Below, one piece after another: positions 50,450 through 58,777 of a stretch of DNA of 64,000 nt (its first letter is position 1; each line of letters starts with the position of its first letter). A program made the translations under genes and the position numbers. The notes beneath the pieces are model-generated. The model worked only from the letters and a program-made list of their open reading frames with translations, made no database searches and was not told the DNA's origin. This DNA comes from JAEUJM01 sp964635055 (lineage in GTDB: Bacteria > Actinomycetota > Acidimicrobiia > Acidimicrobiales > DATDAH01): contig CAZWMT010000011.1 of NCBI GenBank assembly GCA_964635055.1, forward strand, positions 79,816-143,815. Reading direction: 5' to 3'.

Positions 50450-51235
50450 TCAGGCTGCGGCCTCGGCCGCCCTGGTCTTGCGCCTGCGCATGAGCTTCCC
50501 GATGATGATCGCGATCTCGTAGAACAGCACCATCGGCACCGCCAACACGATCTGGCTGTACGGGTCACCGCTGGGCGTCAGCACCGCCACGAGCACGAAG
50601 ATGATCACGATGGCCCACCGGCGGGCCGAGGCCAGCTGCTCGGGCGTGACCAGGCCCGCCATCTGGATGAACACGAGCAGGATCGGGAACTCGAAGCCGA
50701 TGCCGAACGCCAGCATCATGTAGAGGATCAGCGAGAGGTACTTGGCCGGCGAGTAGATCTCCTGCAGGTCGGTGCCGCCGATGTCCTTCAGGAACTCGAG
50801 TGCCTTCGGAAGGGTCCAGAAGGCGAGCGCCGCGCCCATGGAGAACAGCACGAGGGCGGACGCCACGAACGGGATGGCGTAGCGGCGCTCGTGCTTGTAG
50901 AGCCCCGGGGTGATGAAGCGCCAGAGCTGCCAGAGGATCACGGGCATCGCCAGCGCGATGCCGCCGTACCCGGCGATCTGGAGCCTCGTCTTGAACCCCT
51001 CGAGGGGGTCGGTCACGTACAGCGCGCAGTCACCACCGCTGATGTCGCAGTACGGCTGCACGAGGAAGTCGAGGATCTGGTTGTAGAAGGCCCAGGCGAG
51101 GATGCCACCCACGACGACGGCGATCACGCACTTGAACAGGCGCGAGCGGAGCTCGGCCAGATGCTCGACGAGCGTCATCCGCTCGTGCTCGTCGCCTTCG
51201 TCGACCGCGGTGTCCGCGTCACTCCCCCCCGCCAC
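50450..51235 (-). CDS. tatC: Twin-arginine translocase subunit TatC
   Basis: A 261-residue membrane protein with six spans. The conserved N-terminal TLVEHLAELRSRLFK and the first periplasmic loop are present, along with FITPGLYKHERR and FGIGFEFPILLVF. TatC binds the RR signal peptide of folded cargo. A Tat substrate is encoded in this window (the PhoX-like protein at 59645). The start GTG at 51235 is 2 nt from the tatA stop. Confidence 0.95.
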   Translation of the reverse strand: MAGGSDADTAVDEGDEHERMTLVEHLAELRSRLFKCVIAVVVGGILAWAFYNQILDFLVQPYCDISGGDCALYVTDPLEGFKTRLQIAGYGGIALAMPVILWQLWRFITPGLYKHERRYAIPFVASALVLFSMGAALAFWTLPKALEFLKDIGGTDLQEIYSPAKYLSLILYMMLAFGIGFEFPILLVFIQMAGLVTPEQLASARRWAIVIIFVLVAVLTPSGDPYSQIVLAVPMVLFYEIAIIIGKLMRRRKTRAAEAAA

Positions 51236-51237
51236 GG

Positions 51238-51687
51238 TCAGCGCTCGGGTGGCAGGTCGGGCTCGTTCGTGGAGCCGGCGTCAGCCGTCTTCCCGTCGCC
51301 CGAGCCCCCGTCGGCGGCCCCGTTGCTGTCGGCCGCTCCGTTGCTGTCGGCCGCCCCATTGCTCTCGGCGAGCTCGGTGCTGTCGGCGAGCTCGGTGCTG
51401 TCGGCGGCCCCGTTGCTGTCGGCGAGCTCGGTGCTGTCGGCGTCGATGACGACGGACTGATCGGTGGGCCCGCCGGGTGACTTGGGCTTGTCGGCCCTCG
51501 GCGGCGGGGACATCGAGGGGTCGTCCATGGCCGTCTTCAGCTCCTGCTGGAAGCCGTCGGCGATCCGGCGGAACTCACCGAGGAAGTGGCCCACCTGGCG
51601 GGCGGCCTGCGGCAGCTTGTTCGGCCCGAGCACGAGCAGCGCGACGAGGAGGATCACGAGGAGCTCCGCGCCGCCGATGTTGAACAC
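51238..51687 (-). CDS. tatA: Twin-arginine translocase TatA/TatB-type subunit with repeat tail
   Basis: A 149-residue protein: one membrane helix (ELLVILLVALLVLG), a hinge PNKLP and an amphipathic helix ARQVGHFLGEFRRIADGF. The first 20 residues and the hinge fit TatA; the long tail is more like TatB. Residues 84-125 are seven 6-residue repeats (DSTELA or DSNGAA type). GTG at 51687 lies 6 nt after TAGGGT, whose TAG is the stop of the upstream gene, so it is probably leaderless. Confidence 0.9.
   Translation of the reverse strand: MFNIGGAELLVILLVALLVLGPNKLPQAARQVGHFLGEFRRIADGFQQELKTAMDDPSMSPPPRADKPKSPGGPTDQSVVIDADSTELADSNGAADSTELADSTELAESNGAADSNGAADSNGAADGGSGDGKTADAGSTNEPDLPPER
51313..51438 (-). 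repeat. Seven 18-bp in-frame repeats in tatA
   Basis: Encodes DSTELA, DSNGAA, DSTELA, DSTELA, ESNGAA, DSNGAA and DSNGAA. The array lies in the acidic, presumably disordered tail and could vary in length between strains. Confidence 0.9.
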
Positions 51688-51693
51688 CTGAAA

Positions 51694-51699
51694 ACCCTA
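51694..51699 (-). promoter_or_regulatory. Leaderless -10 hexamer TAGGGT for tatA, overlapping a stop codon
   Basis: Minus-strand TAGGGT, then TTTCAG, then GTG at 51687. The TAG (51699-51697) terminates the upstream 65-residue gene. Confidence 0.5.
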
Positions 51700-51894
51700 C
51701 CGGCGCGATCGCGCCACGGCGGCGGCGCGGGTGGCATCGACCCGGCGCTGCACCGGCGAGATGGCCGCGCGCTCGTCGGCCAAGGCGGCGATCTGGCGCT
51801 GCAGCGCTCGCCGCGAGCGCTCGAGCGACCGGATGGCGGCGAGCACGACGACCGCGCCGACGACGAGCACCACCGGGACCGCCAGCCAGAGCAC
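51697..51894 (-). CDS. Small membrane protein of unknown function
   Basis: A 65-residue protein: one N-terminal membrane helix (LWLAVPVVLVVGAVVVLAAI) followed by a basic coiled-coil-prone helix (RSLERSRRALQRQIAALADE). GTG at 51894 follows TAACCT by 6 nt, an arrangement seen for other leaderless genes here, which supports it as a real gene. Its position just ahead of tatA suggests a linked membrane role, but no function is known. Confidence 0.6.
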   Translation of the reverse strand: MLWLAVPVVLVVGAVVVLAAIRSLERSRRALQRQIAALADERAAISPVQRRVDATRAAAVARSRR

Positions 51895-51900
51895 GGCCGG

Positions 51901-51906
51901 AGGTTA
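51901..51906 (-). promoter_or_regulatory. Candidate leaderless -10 TAACCT
   Basis: Minus-strand TAACCT, 6 nt, then GTG at 51894 of the small membrane protein gene. Confidence 0.4.
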
Positions 51907-51929
51907 GCCCTGGGTGGGCGGCGCCGGCG

Positions 51930-52262
51930 TCAGCGGTCGGAGTCGGACGTCAGCGCCCGGAGCCAGCTGTCGTCGCGGTGGAGCAGGTCGTGGAAGTCGA
52001 GCAGGTCGTCGTGGGTGATCGGTTCGCCCTCGCGCGGCTCGTGCAGCTCGGCAGGCAGGACGGACGTGGCCTCCTCGACGCCGGAGGCCAGCAGCAGGTC
52101 GATGGTGCGGGGCTCGGCCGACTTCACCACGGTGACCACACAACCGGGGCAACGGAACGAGTACGTGCCCGACCCGTCCTCCGCGCTGATGCGCACCTGG
52201 ACGTCTCGCGTCGTGAACTCCACGTCGCCGCAATCGGGACAGCTGGCCCGGATGGTTGCCAT
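51930..52262 (-). CDS. Small zinc-ribbon protein
   Basis: A 110-residue protein with CPDCGDVEF and, 30 residues later, FRCPGC: a four-Cys zinc ribbon whose strands read as TTRDVQVRISAEDGSGTYSF. The C-terminal half is helical and acidic (ITHDDLLDFHDLLHRDDSW). Such ribbons occur in transcription-associated proteins, but the role is unknown. GGAGGGG precedes the ATG at 52262. It is divergent from the GDPD gene. Confidence 0.75.
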   Translation of the reverse strand: MATIRASCPDCGDVEFTTRDVQVRISAEDGSGTYSFRCPGCVVTVVKSAEPRTIDLLLASGVEEATSVLPAELHEPREGEPITHDDLLDFHDLLHRDDSWLRALTSDSDR

Positions 52263-52356
52263 CGGTTCGCCCCTCCTCTCCTCAACTCCCTCCAGCCATC
52301 GGCATCGAAACCGGGCCCCTTGAGCCGGATCTGGCGCGACCTGCGACAATCCCGTG

Positions 52357-53076
52357 ATGGCGACCCGACTCCCCTCCCTCCGGTCGGAGCCCATCGGCTT
52401 CGCCCACCGGGGCGGCCGCGCCCATGCCCCGGAGAACACACTCGAGGCGTTCGCGCTCGCGCTGCGCCTGGGCGCCACGGGCCTCGAGACCGACGCCTGG
52501 CTCACCGCCGACGGCCACGTGGCCCTCGACCACGACGGCATCGTCGGCCGGCTGCGGCGCCGCGCCCTGTCGGCGTTCGAGCGCCACCACCTCCCCGACC
52601 ACATCCCCACCCTCGAGGAGCTCTACGCCACCTGCGGCACCGACTTCGAGCTGTCCATCGACGTCAAGCAGCACGACGCTGCCGCGGCCATCGTCGAGAC
52701 GGCGCGGGCCGCCGGTGGGGGCGCGCTGGGTCGCCTCTGGCTCTGTCACCCGGACTGGCGCACGGTGGCCTCGTGGCGTCCCCTGGCCGCCGAGGTGCGC
52801 CTGGTCGACTCCACCCGGCTGCGGCGCATCAAGGAGGGGCCCGAGCGGCGGGCGGCCGCACTCGCCGACGCCGGCGTGGACGCCGTGAACATGCACCACA
52901 CCGACTGGACCGGCGGCCTGACCACGCTCTTCCACCGGTTCGACCGCTTCTGCCTCGGCTGGGACGCGCAGTACGAGCGACCGCTGGCCCAGTTGATCGA
53001 CATGGGGATCGACGGGGTGTTCTCCGATCATGTCGACCGGATGGTGGACGCGATACGGGACGCGACGGGGCCCTGA
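52357..53076 (+). CDS. Glycerophosphodiester phosphodiesterase family protein
   Basis: A 239-residue GDPD: catalytic HRGG in FAHRGGRAHAPENT, metal residues in LETDAWLTADGHVALDHD, and the IDVK strand; all key acidic and His residues are visible. It would hydrolyse glycerophosphodiesters to glycerol 3-phosphate plus an alcohol. No signal peptide is present, so it is cytoplasmic. The ATG at 52357 follows GACAAT by 6 nt. It is the only plus-strand gene between helY and the toxin-antitoxin pair. Confidence 0.9.
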   Translation: MATRLPSLRSEPIGFAHRGGRAHAPENTLEAFALALRLGATGLETDAWLTADGHVALDHDGIVGRLRRRALSAFERHHLPDHIPTLEELYATCGTDFELSIDVKQHDAAAAIVETARAAGGGALGRLWLCHPDWRTVASWRPLAAEVRLVDSTRLRRIKEGPERRAAALADAGVDAVNMHHTDWTGGLTTLFHRFDRFCLGWDAQYERPLAQLIDMGIDGVFSDHVDRMVDAIRDATGP

Positions 53077-53089
53077 CGGGCGCGTCAGG

Positions 53090-53689
53090 TCAGAGCGTGG
53101 AGATGTTGCCCAGCGGCCACACGCGGAAGAACGCCCGCCCCACGATGGTGTCCTCGGCGATCGGGCCGAAGAAGCGGCTGTCGCGGGAGTCGCCGCGGTT
53201 GTCGCCCATCATGAACAGGTGGTCGGGGGGCACCTCGACCGGCGGGAAGTCGCCGGTGGTCACCCCTTCGTCGAGGTAGGGCTCGTCGAGCGGCTCGCCG
53301 TTGATCAGCACCTGGCCGTTCTGGCCCTCGACGGTGTCGCCCGGCAGGCCGATCACCCGCTTGATGAGGTCGGTGATCTCGCTGTCGGCCTCGCCGGGCG
53401 GGCGCTCGAACACCACGATGTCGCCACGATGCACGTCGTGGACCTTGTAGCTGAGCTTGTTCACCAGCACCCGGTCGCCGATGTTGAGCGTCGAGACCAT
53501 GGACGACGACGGGATGTAGAAGGCCTGCAGCAGGAACGTCTTGATGACGAGCGCGATGATCAGCGCGCCGCCGACGACGACGATCCACTCGACCATGCTG
53601 CGGACCGCCGAGGTCCCGCCCCGCTCGTCGGGATCGGGGCCGGCGTCCCCGTCATCGAGCTCGAGGTAGCTGGGATCGGGATGGGTCAC
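53090..53689 (-). CDS. lepB: Signal peptidase I
   Basis: A 199-residue type I signal peptidase: one membrane helix (MVEWIVVVGGALIIALVIK), catalytic Ser in IPSSSM, Lys in KRVIGLPGD and the C-terminal box MGDNRGDSRDSRFFG. It cleaves Sec and Tat signal peptides on the outer face. GTG at 53689 is 12 nt after the pafC stop; TAGCCT (53704-53699) contains that stop and could start an own leaderless or nearly leaderless message. Confidence 0.94.
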   Translation of the reverse strand: MTHPDPSYLELDDGDAGPDPDERGGTSAVRSMVEWIVVVGGALIIALVIKTFLLQAFYIPSSSMVSTLNIGDRVLVNKLSYKVHDVHRGDIVVFERPPGEADSEITDLIKRVIGLPGDTVEGQNGQVLINGEPLDEPYLDEGVTTGDFPPVEVPPDHLFMMGDNRGDSRDSRFFGPIAEDTIVGRAFFRVWPLGNISTL

Positions 53690-53698
53690 GGTGCGGGC

Positions 53699-53704
53699 AG
53701 GCTA
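53699..53704 (-). promoter_or_regulatory. Candidate -10 TAGCCT for lepB, overlapping the pafC stop
   Basis: Minus-strand TAGCCT, then 9 nt, then GTG at 53689. The TAG is the pafC stop codon. The spacing is longer than in the other cases, so this is weaker. Confidence 0.3.
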
Positions 53705-54694
53705 CTGCACCGCCACGTCGATTCCGTATCGTCGCAACAGACGTGTGGCTGCCTGTGAGCGCACGCCCACGCCCCCGAGCCGCCCGTCCACCTCGACGAC
53801 TTCGGCCGCGGGCCCGAGCCCGAGCAGAAGCCGCTCGAGCCAGGGCCGTGCGGTCACCCCGAGCGTGATGCGGACCCGGCCGTCCCCCAGCTCGTCGAGC
53901 GCGTCGTAGGGGTAGTGGTCCGCCACCCATCGCGCGTCGGCGTCCAGGTCGAGCACCACCCTGGGTGCGTCGGGGCCGGGTCGGAAGGTGTCGGCGACGG
54001 CCTGCCCGTCGCCGAGGCCCACGGCCGGCTCGTCGAAGGTGTCGTCCAGCAACTCGGCCGAGCGGATTCGATCGACCCGGAAGATGCGCTCACCGTCGGC
54101 CCGGTGGCACCAGGCGGCCACGTACCAGCGCCCCTGGTCGGCGTACACCCGGTGGGTGTCGATCTCCCGGGTCGTGCGGTCGTCCCGGCCGAAGGAGTAG
54201 TAGTCGATGACCACGCGGCGGCGCTCCCGGGCGGCGGTCCGCAGCACGTCGAGGATCTCCGGGACCACGTCGCCGGCCAGCTGCACGTCGACCGCGCCGT
54301 CGTCGGTGATACCGAGCGACCGGGCCAGCTTGGCCAGCCCTCGCGCCAGTGGGCCGTCGGGGTCGGCCCCCGGTGCGCCCACCATGCTGCGCCCGGCGGC
54401 CACCAGGGCCAGCCCCTCCTCGGGGGTCAGTCGCAGCGGGCGCCCGAAGGGTTGGGCCAGGTGGAGCCACACACAGCCGTCCTCGATCACCACGTCGATC
54501 AGGGCATCAGGGCTGAACGGGTAGACACCGACGAAGCGCAACATCTCGAGTGCGGCGAGCAGCTCGCGCTCGGCCATGGCGAAGCGGGCGCAGATCTCGT
54601 CGACACGGGCTCCCGGGTGGTCGACGATCCACGGCACGACGGAGAGGAGCCGTTGCAGCCGCTCCCCGGCCCCGCGCCGCCCCGTGCCCGTCAC
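53702..54694 (-). CDS. pafC: WYL-domain transcriptional regulator PafC
   Basis: A 330-residue protein with an N-terminal winged helix (ERLQRLLSVVPWIVDHPGARV) and a WYL domain around VVIDYYSFGRD...GRWYVAAWCHRADGERIFRVDRI; the usual Leu of WYL is Val. In mycobacteria PafB and PafC act together as an activator of DNA-damage genes. GTG at 54694 overlaps the pafB stop (GTGA); the in-frame GTG at 54724 would lie inside pafB. Confidence 0.88.
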   Translation of the reverse strand: MTGTGRRGAGERLQRLLSVVPWIVDHPGARVDEICARFAMAERELLAALEMLRFVGVYPFSPDALIDVVIEDGCVWLHLAQPFGRPLRLTPEEGLALVAAGRSMVGAPGADPDGPLARGLAKLARSLGITDDGAVDVQLAGDVVPEILDVLRTAARERRRVVIDYYSFGRDDRTTREIDTHRVYADQGRWYVAAWCHRADGERIFRVDRIRSAELLDDTFDEPAVGLGDGQAVADTFRPGPDAPRVVLDLDADARWVADHYPYDALDELGDGRVRITLGVTARPWLERLLLGLGPAAEVVEVDGRLGGVGVRSQAATRLLRRYGIDVAVQ

Positions 54695-55626
54695 GTCGGG
54701 CCCTGCGCCAGTGCGGTCAACCACGCCACCATGTCGTCGCGCAGCTCCGGCGGGCCGAGCACCTCGGCATGGTCGAGGAAGCCGAGGACGAGCGATCGGA
54801 AGCCCGCACGGTTGGTGACCGGCACCGAGAACACCACCGAGCCGTCGGCCCGTTCGTCCTCCACCGCGTCGTCCCCGAGCTCGTGACGGGCGAGGGCGGC
54901 CTGGTCGGCGTCGACGAGGAGCTCGGCCACCACGGGCTCGCCCTCGCCCAGCTGCCAGGCCGCCAGCTCGAGGCCGGGAGTGCTCCCGGGGGGACGGTCG
55001 AAGGCGCCGGCGGGACCGACCTCGACCGGGCCCTCGATGCGGTCGAACCGGAAGTTGCGGTCGCCGCCCCGCAGGTGGTCGTGGCCACTCAGGTACCAGC
55101 GCCCCAATTGGAAGTCGAGCCGGTGGGGATCCACGGCGCGCTGCTCACCCCGGTAGTCGAAGGTGAGCTGTCGTCGTTCGGCGACGGCCTGGAAGGCCAC
55201 CACGAGGTTGGGATCCGTGGGCAGCTCACCGAGCGGGGTGACCGCGTCCTCGTCGCCGGTCAGCGGCACCCCGCCGAGCTTCCACAGGCCGCCGAGGCCG
55301 TGCGCCCCGTCCACCCGCACGGCGGCCGCCGCGAGGTTGAGCGCGGCCAACTCGTCGGGGTCGAGGCCGGGGTCGTGCAGGTAGTACTCGGAACGGAGGA
55401 TGCGGTAGCCGGTCACCGGCGGGTCGGTGCCCGGCACGGTCTCGAGCCGCAGCGGTATGCCCATCTCCCGCAGGTCGTCCTTGTCCCGCTCGAACGCCCG
55501 GCGGAAGGTGGGCCCGAGTGCGTCGGCGTACCCCGGGACCCGTTCGTGGATCTCGTCGGCACTCAGCGCACGGGGCGTCTCGAGCAGCGCGGCGATCAGG
55601 TTGAGCAGGCGTTCGAGCTTGTCCAT
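54691..55626 (-). CDS. pafB: WYL-domain transcriptional regulator PafB
   Basis: A 311-residue protein with an N-terminal HTH (MDKLERLLNLIAALLETPRA) and a WYL domain containing LTFDYRGEQRAVDPHRL and GRWYLSGHDHLRGGDRNFRFDRI. It is the expected partner of PafC. ATG at 55626 overlaps the DUF3866 gene stop (ATGA). The preceding Val codon is GTG, and a much longer frame upstream runs through the DUF3866 gene and is not used. Confidence 0.9.
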   Translation of the reverse strand: MDKLERLLNLIAALLETPRALSADEIHERVPGYADALGPTFRRAFERDKDDLREMGIPLRLETVPGTDPPVTGYRILRSEYYLHDPGLDPDELAALNLAAAAVRVDGAHGLGGLWKLGGVPLTGDEDAVTPLGELPTDPNLVVAFQAVAERRQLTFDYRGEQRAVDPHRLDFQLGRWYLSGHDHLRGGDRNFRFDRIEGPVEVGPAGAFDRPPGSTPGLELAAWQLGEGEPVVAELLVDADQAALARHELGDDAVEDERADGSVVFSVPVTNRAGFRSLVLGFLDHAEVLGPPELRDDMVAWLTALAQGPT

Positions 55627-56660
55627 CACCGGATGAGTTGCGCAGCCAGGGTGCCGGCATCGCCGGCGGCGAGGAAGAACGCCCGATCCTCGTCGGGCCC
55701 CCTCCCCATCGTGGTGACGTGCAGCCCGCGGGCGGCCAGCAGGGCCGGCGTGTCCACGGCGTCGACGTCGATCGTCTCGACCCGGCCCCGGGCTCCCAGC
55801 AGGGGGTGGGCGGCCACCACGACCTCGGCATGCACCAGGTCGAGCACCGTGCGGCTGTGGTGGCTGACGCCGCGGTGGCGCTCTCGCTGATCGCCCTCGG
55901 ACACCCGCAGCGCCATCACCGGTCGGCCGCCGAGCGCCGCGGTGGTGTCGAGGACGTGGGCCACTTCGAGCGCGGTGGTCCCCAGCGTGGTGTCGGTGCC
56001 CACCACCCCTGGTCCCATGGCCACGACGACCGCGTCGGCGTGGAGTTGGTGTCGCGCCAGGGCGAGGGCGGCGGGCACGTTGACCGCCTCGAGCTGACCA
56101 CCGAAGGCGTGGCCCGAGGTGACCGTGCCGTCGAGCAGACCGGACTGGGTCATGGTGGCGACGAGGTCGCTGAACACCAGGGGCAGGGAGGCGCCGTCGG
56201 TCATCACGTAGACCAGCCGGGCCGATGGGTCGGCGTGCTTGAGGGCGACCGCCACGCAGGGCACCTGACTGTGCACGCTGCAGGCCACCACCGGCATGTC
56301 GCCGAGGTCGATCGGCAGGTCGTCGAGGTGCTCCTCGGCCGAGCCGGTGTCGGCCTGGAGGCTCGTGTAGCGGAGCTTCATGATGTGCCCGGGGCCCCGC
56401 CGCCGCCACGAGCGCCGGGAGAGGTTCCAGTGCACGACGTGCCACCCCCCCGTTCCGAGCCCCCACTCGACCGCGGTGGTGTTGCACACCACGTCGTCGC
56501 CCACCGCCACGTCACCGATCAGGCCCGTCAGGACGTAGGCCCGGGCCGGGCCGCCGTCGTCGGGCACCTCGGGGTCGGCTTCGAGGTCGACGAGCACCCG
56601 CTGCAGGCCCTCGCGCTCGGAGAGCACCTCGGCCACCCGGCCGCTACGGAAGGAGGGCAT
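55626..56660 (-). CDS. DUF3866 family protein
   Basis: A 344-residue protein with the DUF3866 landmarks: GHIMKLRYTSLQADTGSAEE, VVACSVHSQVPCVAVALK, VYVMTDGASLPLVFS, and VVVAMGPGVVGTDTTLGTTALEVAHVLDTTAALGG in the middle (motif about residues 210-245). The function is unknown; members often sit beside the proteasome genes, as here, between pafA and pafB. A metabolic-enzyme or nucleotide-binding role is sometimes guessed, with no proof. Confidence 0.82.
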   Translation of the reverse strand: MPSFRSGRVAEVLSEREGLQRVLVDLEADPEVPDDGGPARAYVLTGLIGDVAVGDDVVCNTTAVEWGLGTGGWHVVHWNLSRRSWRRRGPGHIMKLRYTSLQADTGSAEEHLDDLPIDLGDMPVVACSVHSQVPCVAVALKHADPSARLVYVMTDGASLPLVFSDLVATMTQSGLLDGTVTSGHAFGGQLEAVNVPAALALARHQLHADAVVVAMGPGVVGTDTTLGTTALEVAHVLDTTAALGGRPVMALRVSEGDQRERHRGVSHHSRTVLDLVHAEVVVAAHPLLGARGRVETIDVDAVDTPALLAARGLHVTTMGRGPDEDRAFFLAAGDAGTLAAQLIR

Positions 56661-56666
56661 CGACGG

Positions 56667-58025
56667 TCAGAGCGAGGCGATGAGCTTCTCGACGCGCTCG
56701 TCACGCGACTTGAAGGGGTCCTTGCACAACACCGTGCGTTGTGCCTGGTCGTTGAGCTTCAGGTGGACCCAGTCGACCGTGTAGTCGCGCTTGCGCTCCT
56801 TGGCCTTGCGGATGAACTCGCCCCGCAGCCGGGCGCGGGTGGTCTGGGGAGGCTGGTCGACGGCCAGGTCGATCTCCTCGTCGTTGCACAGGCGGTCGAC
56901 CAGGCCGCGCCGCTGCATCCGGTAGAAGAGCCCCCGGTCGCGGTTGACGTCGTGGTACTGCAGGTCCATCAGCGCCACCTTGGGATCCGTGAGGGCCAGG
57001 CCGTGCCGGTCGCGGTACGCCTCGATCAGGTTGTGCTTGATCACCCAGTCGCACTCGCGGTCGAGCGAGAGCGGGTCCTTCTCGATGCCGGTGAGGCAGT
57101 GCTCCCACATGTCGAGAGCCTGCTGCTCGAGGGGGTTGAGGCCCTTCGTGTCCGCGTAGCGCAGTGCCCGGGTGAGGTACTCGGACTGGATCTCGAAGGC
57201 GCTGGCCTCGCGGCCGTTGGCCAGGCGCACCCGGCGGGTGCAGGTCATGTCGTGGCTGATCTCACGGATGGCGCGTATGGGGTTCTCGAGGGTCATGTCC
57301 CGGAACGTCACCATGCGGTCCTCGAGCATCCGCAGCAGGATGCTGGTGGTGCCGATCTTCACGAAGTTGGCGTACTCGCTCATGTTCGAGTCGCCCACGA
57401 TCACGTGCAGCCGGCGGTAGCGCTCGGCGTCGGAGTGGGGCTCGTCGCGGGTGTTGATGATCGGGCGCGAACGCGTGGTGGCGCTCGAGACCCCCTCCCA
57501 GATGTGCTCGGCCCGCTGGCTGATGCAGAACATCGCGCCTCTCGCCGTCTGCAGCACCTTGCCGGCACCGGCGAAGATCTGGCGGCTCACGAAGAACGGG
57601 ATCAGCACCTCGACGTAGTGGCTGAAGTCGTCCTGACGGCTGGTGAGGTAGTTCTCGTGGCAGCCGTAGGAGTTGCCGGCCGAGTCGGTGTTGTTCTTGA
57701 ACAGGTAGATGACGCCGCGGATGCCCTCCTCGCGGAGGCGCTGCTCGGCGCTGGCCAGCAGCTGCTCGAGGATGCGCTCGCCGGCCTTGTCGTGCACCAC
57801 GAGGTCGTGGATCGAGTCGCACTCGGGGGTGGCGTACTCGGGGTGGGAGCCGACGTCGAGGTACAGCCGGGCACCGTTGGCGAGGAACACGTTGCTGCTG
57901 CGCCCCCACGACACGACCCGTCGGAACAGGTAGCGGGCGACCTCGTCGGGGCTGAGCCGCCGCTGGCCGCGCAGGGTGCACGTCACGCCGTATTCGTTCT
58001 CCAGGCCGAAGATCCGGCGGTCCAT
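56667..58025 (-). CDS. pafA: Pup-protein ligase PafA
   Basis: A 452-residue ligase of the carboxylate-amine/glutamine-synthetase-like family. FGLENEYGV starts the active-site sheet; YPEYATPEC-type HPEYATPEC, FKNNTDSAGNSYGCHENYL and NTRDEPHSDAERYRRLHVI follow, as in other PafA. It uses ATP to join the C-terminal Glu of Pup to substrate lysines. ATG at 58025 lies 6 nt after TAGGTT, indicating its own leaderless message. Confidence 0.96.
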   Translation of the reverse strand: MDRRIFGLENEYGVTCTLRGQRRLSPDEVARYLFRRVVSWGRSSNVFLANGARLYLDVGSHPEYATPECDSIHDLVVHDKAGERILEQLLASAEQRLREEGIRGVIYLFKNNTDSAGNSYGCHENYLTSRQDDFSHYVEVLIPFFVSRQIFAGAGKVLQTARGAMFCISQRAEHIWEGVSSATTRSRPIINTRDEPHSDAERYRRLHVIVGDSNMSEYANFVKIGTTSILLRMLEDRMVTFRDMTLENPIRAIREISHDMTCTRRVRLANGREASAFEIQSEYLTRALRYADTKGLNPLEQQALDMWEHCLTGIEKDPLSLDRECDWVIKHNLIEAYRDRHGLALTDPKVALMDLQYHDVNRDRGLFYRMQRRGLVDRLCNDEEIDLAVDQPPQTTRARLRGEFIRKAKERKRDYTVDWVHLKLNDQAQRTVLCKDPFKSRDERVEKLIASL

Positions 58026-58031
58026 GGCGTC

Positions 58032-58037
58032 AACCTA
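58032..58037 (-). promoter_or_regulatory. Leaderless -10 hexamer TAGGTT for pafA
   Basis: Minus-strand TAGGTT, then GACGCC, then ATG at 58025. It would drive pafA-DUF3866-pafB-pafC. Confidence 0.55.
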
Positions 58038-58099
58038 CACACGCCCCGCCGGTTCGCAGGGGCGAAGGCCGCGTGATCGGGCCGCGACGGCCCGCCCCG

Positions 58100-58777
58100 T
58101 CAGCTCAGGAGCTCGGCCAGCTCCGCGCCCTCGATACGACGGAACGCCCGCCGGCCGTTGCTGCGGGCCAGCACCGCGACCTCGAGGTCGTCGGCCACGA
58201 GGCTGCGGTCGGGGCCGCCGATGGCCTTGGTGGCGGCCTTGAGCGCGTCGGCCAGGGTGAGGCCCTCGCCCCACGCCTCGCCGAGTCGCGTGGCGATGGC
58301 GTCGGCCTCGCCCCCGAGCACGGTGAAGTCGGACTCGTCGACCACGGTGCCGTCGTAGAGGATGTGGAACAGGCGGTCGCCCTCCAGGTCGGTGCCCACC
58401 TCGGCCACCAGGATCTCCACCTCCATCGGCTTCATCTCGTTGGTGAAGATCTGGCCGAGGATCTGCGCGTACTGGTTGGCGAGGCTGCGAGCGCTGACGT
58501 CGGCGCGGCTGAACGAGTAGCCCTTCAGGTCGGCGTGGCGCACCCCGGCGATGCGCAACGAGTCGAACTCGTTGTACTTGCCCACACCGGCGAAGCCGAT
58601 GCGGTCGTAGATCTCGCTGGTCTTGCGCAGCGTGTTCGACGGGTTCTCGGCACAGATGAGGATGCCGTCGTCGTAGACCACCGCGGCCAGGCTGCGACCC
58701 CGGGCGATGCCCTTGCGGGCGTAGTCGGCCCGGTCCTTCATCACCTGCTCGGGTGCGACGTAGAAGGGCATGCTCAT
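58100..58777 (-). CDS. prcA: Proteasome subunit alpha
   Basis: A 225-residue alpha subunit: MSMPFYVAPEQVMKDRADYARKGIARGRSLAAVVYDDG opens with the gating helix region, then NTLRKTSEIYDRIGFAGVGKYNEFDSLRIAGVRHAD. It assembles as the outer ring of the 20S core and gates entry. The start overlaps prcB by 4 nt (ATGA at 58774). It ends EGAELAELLS. Confidence 0.95.
   Translation of the reverse strand: MSMPFYVAPEQVMKDRADYARKGIARGRSLAAVVYDDGILICAENPSNTLRKTSEIYDRIGFAGVGKYNEFDSLRIAGVRHADLKGYSFSRADVSARSLANQYAQILGQIFTNEMKPMEVEILVAEVGTDLEGDRLFHILYDGTVVDESDFTVLGGEADAIATRLGEAWGEGLTLADALKAATKAIGGPDRSLVADDLEVAVLARSNGRRAFRRIEGAELAELLS

Noticed and set aside
47290..50493. A 1067-codon open frame antisense to helY
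   Set aside because: Composition is typical of a GC-rich shadow (Arg/Gly/Val/His rich, no domain), while the opposite strand encodes a complete helicase.
55638..58076. An 812-codon open frame antisense to pafA and DUF3866
   Set aside because: Shadow of well-supported genes; no recognisable motif.
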